Source: Candidatus Falkowiibacteriota bacterium
Lineage (GTDB): Bacteria > Patescibacteriota > Patescibacteriia > Patescibacteriales > SZUA-104
Direction of reading: 5' to 3'
Length of the DNA: 6,921 bases
NCBI GenBank assembly: GCA_027020105.1
Contig: JALUVW010000113.1
Location: 1 to 6,921, forward strand
Under the pieces are notes generated by a model. It searched no databases. It had not been told where the DNA came from and was given only the letters and a program-made list of their open reading frames with translations. A program made the position numbers and the translations under genes. Position 1 is the first letter of the stretch. The number at the start of each line of letters is the position of its first letter. Below are positions 1 through 5,471 of the stretch, piece by piece.

Positions 1-227
1 CGCACTTCCGGAATTTGAATGCGCTCTGACGGTTTTTGCGGATTAACGCCGTTGCGGGCGTGGCGGGTTTTTGACATAAAAGTGCCGAAACCGGTGATGG
101 AAACTTCGTTTCCGGCTTTAAGTTCGTTGATGGTTATCTTCACAAAGGCGTTAAGCATCGCTTCGGCTTGCTTTTTCGACACTTCCGCCTCGGCGGCAAT
201 GCGTTCAATTAAACTTGCTTTGTTCAT
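1..227 (-). CDS. HU-family DNA-binding protein, 3' end beyond the window
   Basis: Nucleoid-associated protein that binds and bends DNA as a dimer. The window holds the first 75 codons. They begin MNKASLIERIAAEAEVSKKQ, the helical dimerisation half of HU, followed by the core signature ITGFGTF (about residues 43-49) and then ARNGVNPQ (about 55-62), the R-x-G-x-NP stretch at the base of the DNA-clasping beta arm. Family members have about 90-100 residues, so only the end of the arm and the last helix are missing. The ATG at 227 gives the normal family N-terminus, but no Shine-Dalgarno sequence precedes it (upstream bases are ACCAACATAT). It lies 90 nt after ymdB, across a repeat-filled spacer. 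The call of HU rather than IHF rests on general similarity, and the two subfamilies are hard to separate without the C-terminus. Confidence 0.93.
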   Translation of the reverse strand, partial: MNKASLIERIAAEAEVSKKQAEAMLNAFVKITINELKAGNEVSITGFGTFMSKTRHARNGVNPQKPSERIQIPEV

Positions 228-243
228 ATATGTTGGTAGCCAG

Positions 244-300
244 TAATTAGGCGCTTAGCGATTAAGGATTTAACTTAACTAAGCGACTAATCGCTTAATT
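244..300. repeat. Imperfect inverted repeat in the ymdB-HU spacer (TAAGCGATT-type word)
   Basis: The left arm, 244-266, and the right arm, 274-300, are imperfect reverse complements. Read as reverse complement, the right arm gives ATTAAGCGATTAGTCGCTTA, and the left arm starts ATTAGGCGCTTAGCGATTAA. The right arm contains two adjacent 9-nt units, CTAAGCGAC (279-287) and TAATCGCTT (288-296), that are versions of the same word in opposite orientation. A hairpin here would lie directly 3' of ymdB on the minus strand. A role as a transcript end or stabiliser is inference. No clear U-tract follows the stem. Confidence 0.6.
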
Positions 301-317
301 TTATTCTGTGTTATTTC

Positions 318-1139
318 TCATTTTATTTCAACGAATTTTGTTATCGGCTTAATTTTCTTCGCCTTCCCCGTCTTGCCGTCAATGGAAACCAATACGGAGT
401 TGAAGATCGCTCCGCCTTTTTTCGGAATAACATGAGAATGCTTCACTTGCGTTAAAAAAGTGTCAAGAATATTTTCCTTTTCAATGCCTATGCACCCGTC
501 GGCGAATCCGACCATGCCGGCATCGGTAATATACGCCGTGCCTTGCTTGCTGATTTTATGATCGGCGGTCATTATGTGCGTATGAGTGCCGAACACCGCG
601 CTTACCCGCCCGTCCGCGTAATGACCCATCGCTGTTTTTTCCGAAGTTGCTTCCGCGTGCATATCAATAATTATAGCAGAAAATTTTTTGTCTGCCAAAT
701 TTTCATCGGCCAATATCGCGTCTAATTTCCGAAACGGGCACTCATAATCCATTTTCATAAACACCCTGCCGATTAAATTGACAAGGAGAACGCTCGCTCC
801 ATCGCCTCCCGCTTTCGCGGCGTTAACGGAAATGACGGAATATCCTTTTCCGGGAACGCCGGCGGAATAGTTCGCCGGCCTTAAAATGGGCAAATTGTCA
901 TATACGTCGAGCCGCTTCTCTTTTTGAAAAGAATGGTCGCCGCAAGTAAACCAATCAACCCCCGCCTCCATCATCTCCCTTAACCCGCTCTCGCTCACCC
1001 CGGAGCCGTGAGCAATATTTTCCGCGTTGGCAATCACCAAATCCGGCTTATGCTCTTTTTTCAGCTTGGGCAAAACCTGTTGAACCGCCCGCCTGCCGAT
1101 TTTCCCGACGATGTCGCCGATGAATAATACTTTAAACAT
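318..1139 (-). CDS. ymdB: YmdB-family metallophosphoesterase (2',3'-cyclic nucleotide phosphodiesterase type)
   Basis: Dinuclear-metal phosphodiesterase of the TIGR00282/YmdB family. The Bacillus subtilis member hydrolyses 2',3'-cyclic nucleotides and influences biofilm and motility decisions; the substrate here is inferred from the family. The 273 residues match the usual length. Visible metal-site motifs are GDIVG (D9), NAENIAHG (E40, N41), CGDH (residues 66-69), DMHAEATSEK (H161) and GTHTH (H186, H188). The conserved TDAGMVG and GIEKE stretches near the C-terminus are also present. One oddity is D68, which replaces the Asn of the usual GNH motif (codon GAC at 938-936). The gene lies directly downstream of rny, as ymdB does in Firmicutes, separated by a 133-nt repeat-rich spacer. 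The stop is TGA. The ATG at 1139 sits one residue before the beta strand leading to D9, so it is secure although no Shine-Dalgarno sequence is visible. Confidence 0.95.
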   Translation of the reverse strand: MFKVLFIGDIVGKIGRRAVQQVLPKLKKEHKPDLVIANAENIAHGSGVSESGLREMMEAGVDWFTCGDHSFQKEKRLDVYDNLPILRPANYSAGVPGKGYSVISVNAAKAGGDGASVLLVNLIGRVFMKMDYECPFRKLDAILADENLADKKFSAIIIDMHAEATSEKTAMGHYADGRVSAVFGTHTHIMTADHKISKQGTAYITDAGMVGFADGCIGIEKENILDTFLTQVKHSHVIPKKGGAIFNSVLVSIDGKTGKAKKIKPITKFVEIK

Positions 1140-1150
1140 AAACTTAGTAG

Positions 1151-1262
1151 AAAGTTTATAAAGTTTTTAAAGTTCATAAAGTAAAAAGTTATAAAAAATT
1201 TTAAAAAAATAATATTTTCTAATATTTTATAACTTTATAAACTTTATAACTTTATGAACTTT
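1151..1262. repeat. Long AT-rich inverted repeat with 9-nt tandem units, rny-ymdB spacer (AAAGTTTAT word)
   Basis: The left arm is a run of 9-nt units: AAAGTTTAT (1151-1159), AAAGTTTTT (1160-1168), AAAGTTCAT (1169-1177) and AAAGTAAAA (1178-1186). The right arm repeats AACTTTAT at 1231-1238, 1240-1247 and 1248-1255. Perfect pairing blocks are 1169-1182 with 1249-1262 (14 bp) and 1185-1196 with 1225-1236 (12 bp). Other registers can also pair because the units are alike. The element fills nearly the whole spacer 3' of rny on the minus strand. It could end or stabilise the rny transcript, or separate rny from ymdB; both are inference. Any ymdB promoter would have to lie inside it, and none can be picked out from the TATAAA-like repeats. 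Confidence 0.8.
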
Positions 1263-1272
1263 TAACTATATA

Positions 1273-2799
1273 TTATCTCGCGTATTCCGTTACTCTCATC
1301 TCCCTGATAACGCTAATCTTAACTTCGCCCGGGTATTTTAATTCTTCTTCAATTTTCTTGGCGATGTCTCGCGCCAAATTGCGAGCCTTCAAGTCATCAA
1401 TTTCTTCCGGAGAAACAAACACTCTCACCTCTCGTCCGGCTTGAATGGCGTACGCCTTGTCAACCCCATCAAAAGAAGTGGCTATTTTTTCCAGCTCTTC
1501 CAACCGCTGGATATATCTTTCAAAAGTGTCATGCCTTGCTCCGGGACGAGCCGACGAAATGGCGTCGGCCGTTTTCACGATAACCGAGATAAGTCCGCGC
1601 GGCTTATCGTCGTGATGGGTTTCTATCGGATCAATTATCTCTTGGGGCAGACCGAATTTCTTGGCTATATTCGTTCCTATTTCGGGGTGAGTGCCCTGTA
1701 CTTCATGATCAACCGCTTTGCCGATATCATGAAGCAGTCCTCCTTTTTTCGCCAAGGTAACATCGGCTCCCAGCTCTTCGGCCAATAATGCCGACAAATG
1801 CGCCACTTCCATTGAATGTTGGAGGGCGTTTTGCCCGTAGCTTGTCCTGTATTTAAGCCGTCCGATAATCTGCACCAATTTCGGATCAAAGCCGGTAACG
1901 CCGATCTCGTACAAGGCCTCTTCTCCCGCTTTCTTAATGTCAAGCGCCAGCTCTTTTCTCGCCTCCGCGATGGCATCCTCAATTTTAGTCGGATGAATTC
2001 GGCCGTCAAGAATCAAGCGATTTAACGCCCTTTTGGCGATATGCCGCCTTATCAGGGAAAAACCGGAAATCGTAATCACGTTCGGAGTGTCGTCAACGAT
2101 AATCTCCGTACCGGTAAGCTGCTCAATAACCTTGATGTTTCGCCCCTCGCGACCGATAATGCGCCCCTTCATTTCGTCATTGGGCAAATCAACGGTCGTG
2201 GTGGTAATCTCGGCGGCGCAAGAAGACGCCAATCGTTGCGCGGTTTGCGCTATCAAATCCCGCGCTTTCTCCTCCAAGGTTTCAATTGATTCTTTTTCAA
2301 GCTTGCTGATGCGGCGCATTAAATCTTCCTTGCTCTGCTCTTCAACATTCTTCATCAAAATATCGCTTGCCTCCTGTTTGGACATCTTGGCGATCTTTTC
2401 AAGTTTTTTTAACTGTTCTTCTTTTATTTTTTTAATTTTTTCTTTAATTTCTTCCACTCGTCCGACCTTATCGTACAATTGCTGTTGTTTTTCTTGCAAT
2501 TCAAGAAGTTTTTGCGAAAAAACATTTTCTCTTTTTTCCAAACGCGCTTGCAAATTATTAATGTCCGCGCGGCGTTTTTCTTCTTCCCGTTTCGCCTCTT
2601 TAATCGTTGCCAAAGCCTTCTCTTCGGCTTTCAGTAAAAGCTCCGCTTGCTTGACTTTCGCTTCTTGGAGTAATTTTTCCGCCTTTGATTCCGCTGTTTT
2701 GATTTTACGTCCGGCCTTTCGGTCTCTTATCAAATAACCAATAAAAAAACCAACCGCGGCCAGTATCGCCAAAACAAAATACTTCATTAAAAATTCCAT
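1273..2799 (-). CDS. rny: Ribonuclease Y, membrane-anchored endoribonuclease
   Basis: Endoribonuclease that initiates mRNA decay in bacteria lacking or supplementing RNase E. The protein has 508 residues, the usual size. Order of parts: one N-terminal membrane segment (about 6-24), a long charged coiled coil (about 30-190, rich in Lys/Glu), a KH RNA-binding domain with GRIIGREGRN at 212-221, then the HD catalytic domain. The HD domain shows LQHS (H328), the HD pair LLHDIGK (H357, D358), THHDD (H395, H396) and TADA (D412). The conserved C-terminal region ends EMRVTEYAR. No catalytic motif is missing. The start is uncertain. The ATG at 2799 has no Shine-Dalgarno sequence, while the in-frame ATG at 2787 (residue 5) has a GGA 7 nt upstream and would give a typical N-terminus, MKYFVLAILA. 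A strong promoter about 320 nt upstream and a structured leader precede it, and ymdB follows. Confidence 0.97.
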   Translation of the reverse strand: MEFLMKYFVLAILAAVGFFIGYLIRDRKAGRKIKTAESKAEKLLQEAKVKQAELLLKAEEKALATIKEAKREEEKRRADINNLQARLEKRENVFSQKLLELQEKQQQLYDKVGRVEEIKEKIKKIKEEQLKKLEKIAKMSKQEASDILMKNVEEQSKEDLMRRISKLEKESIETLEEKARDLIAQTAQRLASSCAAEITTTTVDLPNDEMKGRIIGREGRNIKVIEQLTGTEIIVDDTPNVITISGFSLIRRHIAKRALNRLILDGRIHPTKIEDAIAEARKELALDIKKAGEEALYEIGVTGFDPKLVQIIGRLKYRTSYGQNALQHSMEVAHLSALLAEELGADVTLAKKGGLLHDIGKAVDHEVQGTHPEIGTNIAKKFGLPQEIIDPIETHHDDKPRGLISVIVKTADAISSARPGARHDTFERYIQRLEELEKIATSFDGVDKAYAIQAGREVRVFVSPEEIDDLKARNLARDIAKKIEEELKYPGEVKISVIREMRVTEYAR

Positions 2800-3120
2800 A
2801 TTATGGGATTTACAAACTGAAAAATGGAAATATTTGGGAGATTGCGTTTTTCGCGATAATCCCCGCCAAGCGAGCGCCTGTCATCGCCGACATCATCGGC
2901 GATTTATTCAACGGGGCAAAGCAAAAATTAGCCAATTATGTGTTGGTTTTCAGCAAAAATTGTTTGAGTCAAGAATTTAATTTGAGTGTTGATTTTCATT
3001 TGTCCGCCCAATTATCCGTTAGATAATTTTGCTAATTTTAGTCCGTTTCCGGCATATCTGTCATGGCTTTTAACTTCGCGCTCCTTGTTTTTCAGCTGTA
3101 AAAAATTATTATTAATTACA
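2800..3120 (-). promoter_or_regulatory. Long 5' leader of rny, no recognised gene
   Basis: This is the transcribed stretch predicted between the promoter at 3127-3155 and the rny start. On the minus strand it begins with a possible hairpin, CTGTAA...TTACAG, passes through a weakly coding-looking frame with a TAA stop at 3014-3012, and ends in a GC-rich structured segment (2861-2916). A smaller hairpin follows at 2841-2860, with GCG and CGC closing an AAAAA loop. The last 20 nt before the rny ATG are not purine-rich and carry no Shine-Dalgarno sequence. I find no tRNA, tmRNA, RNase P or SRP RNA signature. Being a leader is inferred from the promoter. Confidence 0.45.
2861..2916 (-). promoter_or_regulatory. 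Candidate structured RNA element (three-way junction) in the rny leader
   Basis: Read as minus-strand RNA, three helices can be drawn by eye. P1 pairs CCCCG (2916-2912) with CGGGG (2865-2861). P2 is a perfect 8-bp hairpin, ATCGCCGA/TCGGCGAT (2903-2896 with 2890-2883), with a 5-nt loop, TGATG. P3 is CAGGC/GCTTG (2880-2876 with 2871-2867) with loop GCTC. P3 includes a G-U pair that would be an A-C mismatch on the plus strand, which favours a minus-strand RNA. The segment is clearly richer in G and C than the rest of the leader. It matches no riboswitch class that I recognise. It may be a control element for rny, possibly a site for autoregulation, but this is inference. Confidence 0.4.
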
Positions 3121-3126
3121 GTTTTC

Positions 3127-3155
3127 ATCCTATCACAAGCTTTTATTTTTGGCAA
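3127..3155 (-). promoter_or_regulatory. Sigma-70-type promoter upstream of the rny leader
   Basis: On the minus strand a -35 box TTGCCA (3155-3150, 5 of 6 to consensus) is followed by a 17-nt spacer and a -10 box TAGGAT (3132-3127, 4 of 6). TG-A immediately before the -10 forms an extended -10. Transcription would start near 3120, giving a leader of about 320 nt ahead of rny. It lies just downstream of the clpP terminator hairpin, where a new transcription unit would be expected. Confidence 0.6.
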
Positions 3156-3186
3156 GGGCGAGAATTTGACGACAGCCCCATAAAAC

Positions 3187-3222
3187 AAAAATAAGATAAA
3201 TATTCTTATTTATCTTATTTTT
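3187..3222 (-). terminator. AT-rich hairpin terminator after clpP
   Basis: A perfect 15-bp inverted repeat pairs AAAAATAAGATAAAT (3187-3201) with ATTTATCTTATTTTT (3208-3222) around a 6-nt loop. On the minus strand it begins 14 nt after the clpP TAA. The distal arm ends in TTTTT and is followed by GTTTT, giving a U-tract. The stem has a single G-C pair, so it is weak in GC but long. The symmetry would also allow some function on the other strand, but no plus-strand gene ends here. Confidence 0.6.
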
Positions 3223-3236
3223 CTTCTTGTTCTTAT

Positions 3237-3818
3237 TTACTGCTTCACTATTATCTTATCAACTATACCGTATTTTTTCGCTTCGTCGGCGGCCATAAAC
3301 CTGTCTCGGTCCGTGTCTTTTTCAATTTTGGCGATTGACTGGCCCGTATGTTCGGCTAAAATTTGGTTAAGCTTGTTTTTTATTTTAAGGATATGCTCGG
3401 ATCGTATTTTTATGTCGGACGCTTGCCCTTCAAAGCCGCCCATCACCTGATGAATCATAACTTCCGAGTTGGGCAAAATAAACCTCTTGCCCTTGGACCC
3501 GGCGGCGAGCAAGACCGCGCCCATGCTGGCGGCCATGCCGACGCAAATGGTGGAAACATCCGATTTGATGTATTGCATAGTGTCGTAAATCGCCAAACCG
3601 GCGGTTACCGAACCTCCCGGAGTGTTGATATAGAATTTAATATCCTTGTTTTTGTTTTCCGCGTCCAAAAACAAGAATTGGGCAATCACGATATTGGCGA
3701 CATGGTCGGAAATCGGTTCGCCCAAAAAAATAATGCGGTCTTTGAGCAAGCGGGAGTAAATATCGTAAGCCCGCTCGCCGTATGTTGATTTTTCTATGAC
3801 TGTTGGAATAAGAGGCAT
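3237..3818 (-). CDS. clpP: ATP-dependent Clp protease proteolytic subunit ClpP
   Basis: Serine peptidase subunit that forms the double-heptamer degradation chamber fed by ClpX, ClpC or ClpA; cytoplasmic. The 193 residues are standard for ClpP without a long propeptide. The N-terminus MPLIPTVIEKSTYGERAYDI matches the axial-loop region. The catalytic triad is in place: S98 in GMAASMG, H123 in MIHQ and D172 in TDRDRF. The oxyanion-loop motif NTPGGSV (65-71) and the handle region GGFEGQASDI (127-136) are also present. Position 125 is Val where most ClpPs have Pro (IHQP). The ATG at 3818 is preceded by AATTCAAGCTT with no Shine-Dalgarno sequence, but the family alignment supports it. A near-consensus promoter lies upstream and a hairpin terminator follows, so clpP is probably a single-gene unit. 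No unfoldase gene is adjacent. Confidence 0.97.
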   Translation of the reverse strand: MPLIPTVIEKSTYGERAYDIYSRLLKDRIIFLGEPISDHVANIVIAQFLFLDAENKNKDIKFYINTPGGSVTAGLAIYDTMQYIKSDVSTICVGMAASMGAVLLAAGSKGKRFILPNSEVMIHQVMGGFEGQASDIKIRSEHILKIKNKLNQILAEHTGQSIAKIEKDTDRDRFMAADEAKKYGIVDKIIVKQ

Positions 3819-3858
3819 AAGCTTGAATTTATGATTAATACTTAATAATTATGAGTTT

Positions 3859-3887
3859 ATTTTATGGTTAAAACAATGTATTGTCAA
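3859..3887 (-). promoter_or_regulatory. Near-consensus sigma-70 promoter of clpP
   Basis: On the minus strand TTGACA (3887-3882, a perfect -35) is followed by a 17-nt spacer and TAAAAT (3864-3859, 5 of 6 for the -10). The start of transcription would be near 3852, leaving a leader of about 33 nt with no Shine-Dalgarno sequence. It sits immediately downstream of the repeat element that follows nrnA. No heat-shock operator such as CIRCE or a CtsR box was seen near it. Confidence 0.8.
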
Positions 3888-3906
3888 TGGAGGGCTTGGC
3901 GAGGCC

Positions 3907-3984
3907 TTTGGGATCTTTGGGATTATTTTTTTGTATTGTCCCAAGAATCACAAGAGCTTTAAAAATCTTAAAAATCTTAAAAAA
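3907..3984. repeat. Inverted repeat with 9-nt units after nrnA (TTTGGGATC / CTTAAAAAT words)
   Basis: The left arm has TTTGGGATC (3907-3915) and TTTGGGATT (3916-3924). The right arm runs in strict 9-nt steps: CCCAAGAAT (3940-3948), CACAAGAGC, TTTAAAAAT, CTTAAAAAT (3967-3975) and CTTAAAAAA (3976-3984). It ends one base before the nrnA stop codon. GATCTTTGGGA (3912-3922) pairs with TCCCAAGAATC (3939-3949) with two mismatches. The 15-mer at 3912-3926 occurs again, inverted, at 5428-5442 in the infB-rbfA spacer, so the two elements are related. A transcript-end function for the nrnA unit is inferred from position. Confidence 0.7.
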
Positions 3985-3985
3985 C

Positions 3986-4951
3986 CTATACCACTCTCCA
4001 TCCTTCCTCCGTCAACTCCAATCTTCCCTCCAACGTAAACCCCGCCGCCTTAATATGCCCTCCTCCGCCCAAAACCTGGGCGAGTTTGGCCACATTGACA
4101 TTCGGATGAGCGGAACGAAAACTTCCTTTAATCGTGCCGTCTTTTTGCTCGCGAACAACCATAACGGCCTTCACGCCGCGCAGGTTTCCCAAAAAATTGG
4201 GAATACCCTCCAAATACTCTTCGTCCAAGCCGCCGATATCGTCAAGAGTTAAAACCGTGAAAGCGATATTGTATTTCTTGTTAATCTTGACGCGGGACAT
4301 CGCTTTGCCCCAAATTTTTAAAGCCGGCAAATTTTTATTGCGCAAAGTGTTTTCCATAATCCTCGGGAGGTTGGCCCCGAGGGAAAGCATTTCGCTCGCT
4401 ATTTTAATGGTCCTGTTGGTGGTGGATACGTAAATAAAATTGCCCGAATCGGTTAAAATGCCGGCCAAAACGCAATTGGCCGTATTTTTGTTTATTCTTA
4501 TTTTATTGGCCTTAAAAAAATTATAAACAAGCTCCGTGGTTGACGCTCTTTCCGGCTCTCTCAATTCCAAATCGGCGTAACTGTCGGTTTTTACGTGGTG
4601 GTCTATTTCTATTACAAACTGATGCTCGCCCCTATTGTTTATTTCATCGGCCAATTTGGTCCTGTTTAATCCGCCGCAATCAAAAACAATAATCAAGTCA
4701 TAATCATCAAAATTCAGCGCGCTCTTGTCGGCGCTTATTTTTTCCGTATGAGGCAAGAAGTCAAATTGGCGCGGCGGCGCGTCAAAACAATAAGCGAAAT
4801 ACCGTTTTTCCAATTGTTCCAACAAATCAATAAAGGCGCAAACAGAAGATATGGCGTCAACATCGGGCTTTTCGTGAGTGACCAAGAGAATACTGTCCGC
4901 TTCTTTTATCTTGGCGAATATTTTATTGTATAGAATTTCATTATCCATCAT
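3986..4951 (-). CDS. nrnA: DHH/DHHA1 phosphoesterase, NrnA-type oligoribonuclease / pAp phosphatase
   Basis: Cytoplasmic Mn-dependent phosphoesterase. NrnA-type enzymes degrade very short RNAs and often dephosphorylate pAp to AMP; the exact substrate here is inferred. Counting from the ATG at 4951 (321 residues), the DHH domain shows HEKPDVDA (H26, D30, D32), VFDCGG (D91), the name motif IDHH (117-119) and GILTDSG (D168). The DHHA1 domain has GSFRS (about 277-281) and GGGGH (295-299), the substrate-binding signature. An upstream in-frame ATG at 4963 lies with no spacing after GGAGGG (4969-4964), too close to be used with it. ATG 4951 is 12 nt away and ATG 4948 is 15 nt away, so I prefer 4951. 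The gene follows rbfA after a short gap, as in many Firmicutes operons, and probably shares its transcript. It ends TAG. Confidence 0.88.
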   Translation of the reverse strand: MMDNEILYNKIFAKIKEADSILLVTHEKPDVDAISSVCAFIDLLEQLEKRYFAYCFDAPPRQFDFLPHTEKISADKSALNFDDYDLIIVFDCGGLNRTKLADEINNRGEHQFVIEIDHHVKTDSYADLELREPERASTTELVYNFFKANKIRINKNTANCVLAGILTDSGNFIYVSTTNRTIKIASEMLSLGANLPRIMENTLRNKNLPALKIWGKAMSRVKINKKYNIAFTVLTLDDIGGLDEEYLEGIPNFLGNLRGVKAVMVVREQKDGTIKGSFRSAHPNVNVAKLAQVLGGGGHIKAAGFTLEGRLELTEEGWRVV

Positions 4952-4963
4952 CGCGCAATACAT

Positions 4964-4969
4964 CCCTCC
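4964..4969 (-). promoter_or_regulatory. Shine-Dalgarno sequence of nrnA, deciding its start
   Basis: GGAGGG on the minus strand directly abuts the ATG at 4963 and lies 12 nt before the ATG at 4951. It is the only strong Shine-Dalgarno sequence in front of any gene in the window. Spacing argues for the 4951 start. Confidence 0.6.
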
Positions 4970-5014
4970 GTTTGCTTTGGTAAAACGGCGTAAAACACGG
5001 CGTTCCGGCGTTAT

Positions 5015-5365
5015 TTATTTCTTTTTATCCGCCGTTTCCTTTTTTATTTTTTCCAAGATTTCATCAATTTCCGACGCGTCTTGTTCCGTGGCGTCTATTT
5101 CCCAATGAATCTTCGGTATTTGGCGGAGCCGAGTTTCTCTTTTTAAAACTTGAGTGAAGTCCGACCTGTGTTTTTTCAGCCGCGCCAGAACTTTCTTGGA
5201 TAAACCGAATGGCAAAACCGAAATCCCGACCTTGGCGTTGCGCAAATCGGGAGAGCAATCCACGTAAGAAATGGTAATAAGGCCGTTTTCCAACGGCGCT
5301 TCGCGGGAAACCAAGCCGGCTAATTTTTCTTTTAATAATTCGTTTATTTGCTCAATACGCCGCAT
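5015..5365 (-). CDS. rbfA: Ribosome-binding factor A
   Basis: Small KH-fold protein that binds the 30S subunit and helps mature the 5' end of 16S rRNA. The protein has 116 residues, normal for the family. It opens MRRIEQINELLKEKLAGLV, the first helix. The central ISYVDCSPDLRNAKVGISV corresponds to the family beta strand with its conserved V-x-x-S-x-D-L-x-x-A-x-V pattern. RLRQIPKIHWEID (about 81-93) and EIDEIL near the C-terminus match the R-x-x-P-x-L/I-x-F/W and DxxI/L ending. The C-terminus is Lys-rich. The position directly after infB is the classical one. No truB follows, although truB often neighbours rbfA and nrnA. The ATG at 5365 has no Shine-Dalgarno sequence. The stop is TAA, and nrnA follows after a gap of about 50-60 nt. 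Confidence 0.93.
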   Translation of the reverse strand: MRRIEQINELLKEKLAGLVSREAPLENGLITISYVDCSPDLRNAKVGISVLPFGLSKKVLARLKKHRSDFTQVLKRETRLRQIPKIHWEIDATEQDASEIDEILEKIKKETADKKK

Positions 5366-5375
5366 TATTTTAAAA

Positions 5376-5471
5376 TTTAAGATTATTGGGATTTTTAAGA
5401 TCTTTAAGATTGTTGGGACATAGCATTATAATCCCAAAGATCTCAAAGATCTTAAAGATCTTAAAGATCCC
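5376..5471. repeat. Inverted repeat with regular 9-nt units in the infB-rbfA spacer (AAGATCTTT word)
   Basis: The left arm consists of five 9-nt units in exact phase: TTTAAGATT (5376-5384), ATTGGGATT, TTTAAGATC, TTTAAGATT and GTTGGGACA (5412-5420). The right arm has AAAGATCTC (5436-5444), AAAGATCTT, AAAGATCTT and AAAGATCCC (5463-5471). The arms are reverse complements of each other in several registers. The apex carries a perfect TATAAT in the minus-strand direction (5430-5425), a possible -10 for rbfA but without a convincing -35. The element fills the spacer between the infB stop and rbfA. It shares a 15-nt block with the element after nrnA. Confidence 0.85.

Noticed and set aside
318..320. 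UGA read as glycine (code 25, as in Gracilibacteria)
   Set aside because: ymdB ends at this TGA exactly where the family C-terminus is expected. Reading on would only add about a dozen spacer-encoded residues before a TAG. No in-frame TGA occurs inside the conserved domains.
1151..1262. CRISPR array
   Set aside because: Units are only 8-9 nt, contiguous without unique spacers, and arranged as an inverted repeat. No cas gene is present.
2033..2737. A plus-strand open frame of 234 codons opposite rny
   Set aside because: It is antisense to the RNase Y coiled coil and KH domain. Its Ser/Phe-rich composition is what the complement of Lys/Glu-rich codons produces, and it resembles no family.
2964..2974. 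Second promoter in the leader based on TTGACT on the minus strand
   Set aside because: No -10 lies at a spacing of 15-19 nt. The nearest, CATAAT, is 26 nt away.
2800..3180. tRNA, tmRNA, RNase P RNA, SRP RNA or hammerhead ribozyme in the rny leader
   Set aside because: I looked for T-loop, tmRNA 5'-end, P RNA core, SRP tetraloop and CUGANGA/GAAA core signatures on both strands and found none.
2986..3183. A plus-strand 65-codon frame in the clpP-rny gap, hydrophobic in the middle
   Set aside because: It has no Shine-Dalgarno site or family resemblance. It runs opposite the proposed promoter and leader of rny, where AT-rich sequence easily yields such frames.
4970..5014. Direct repeats of ACGCCG between rbfA and nrnA
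   Set aside because: Only three copies of a 6-mer with irregular spacing, too little to support a site or an array.
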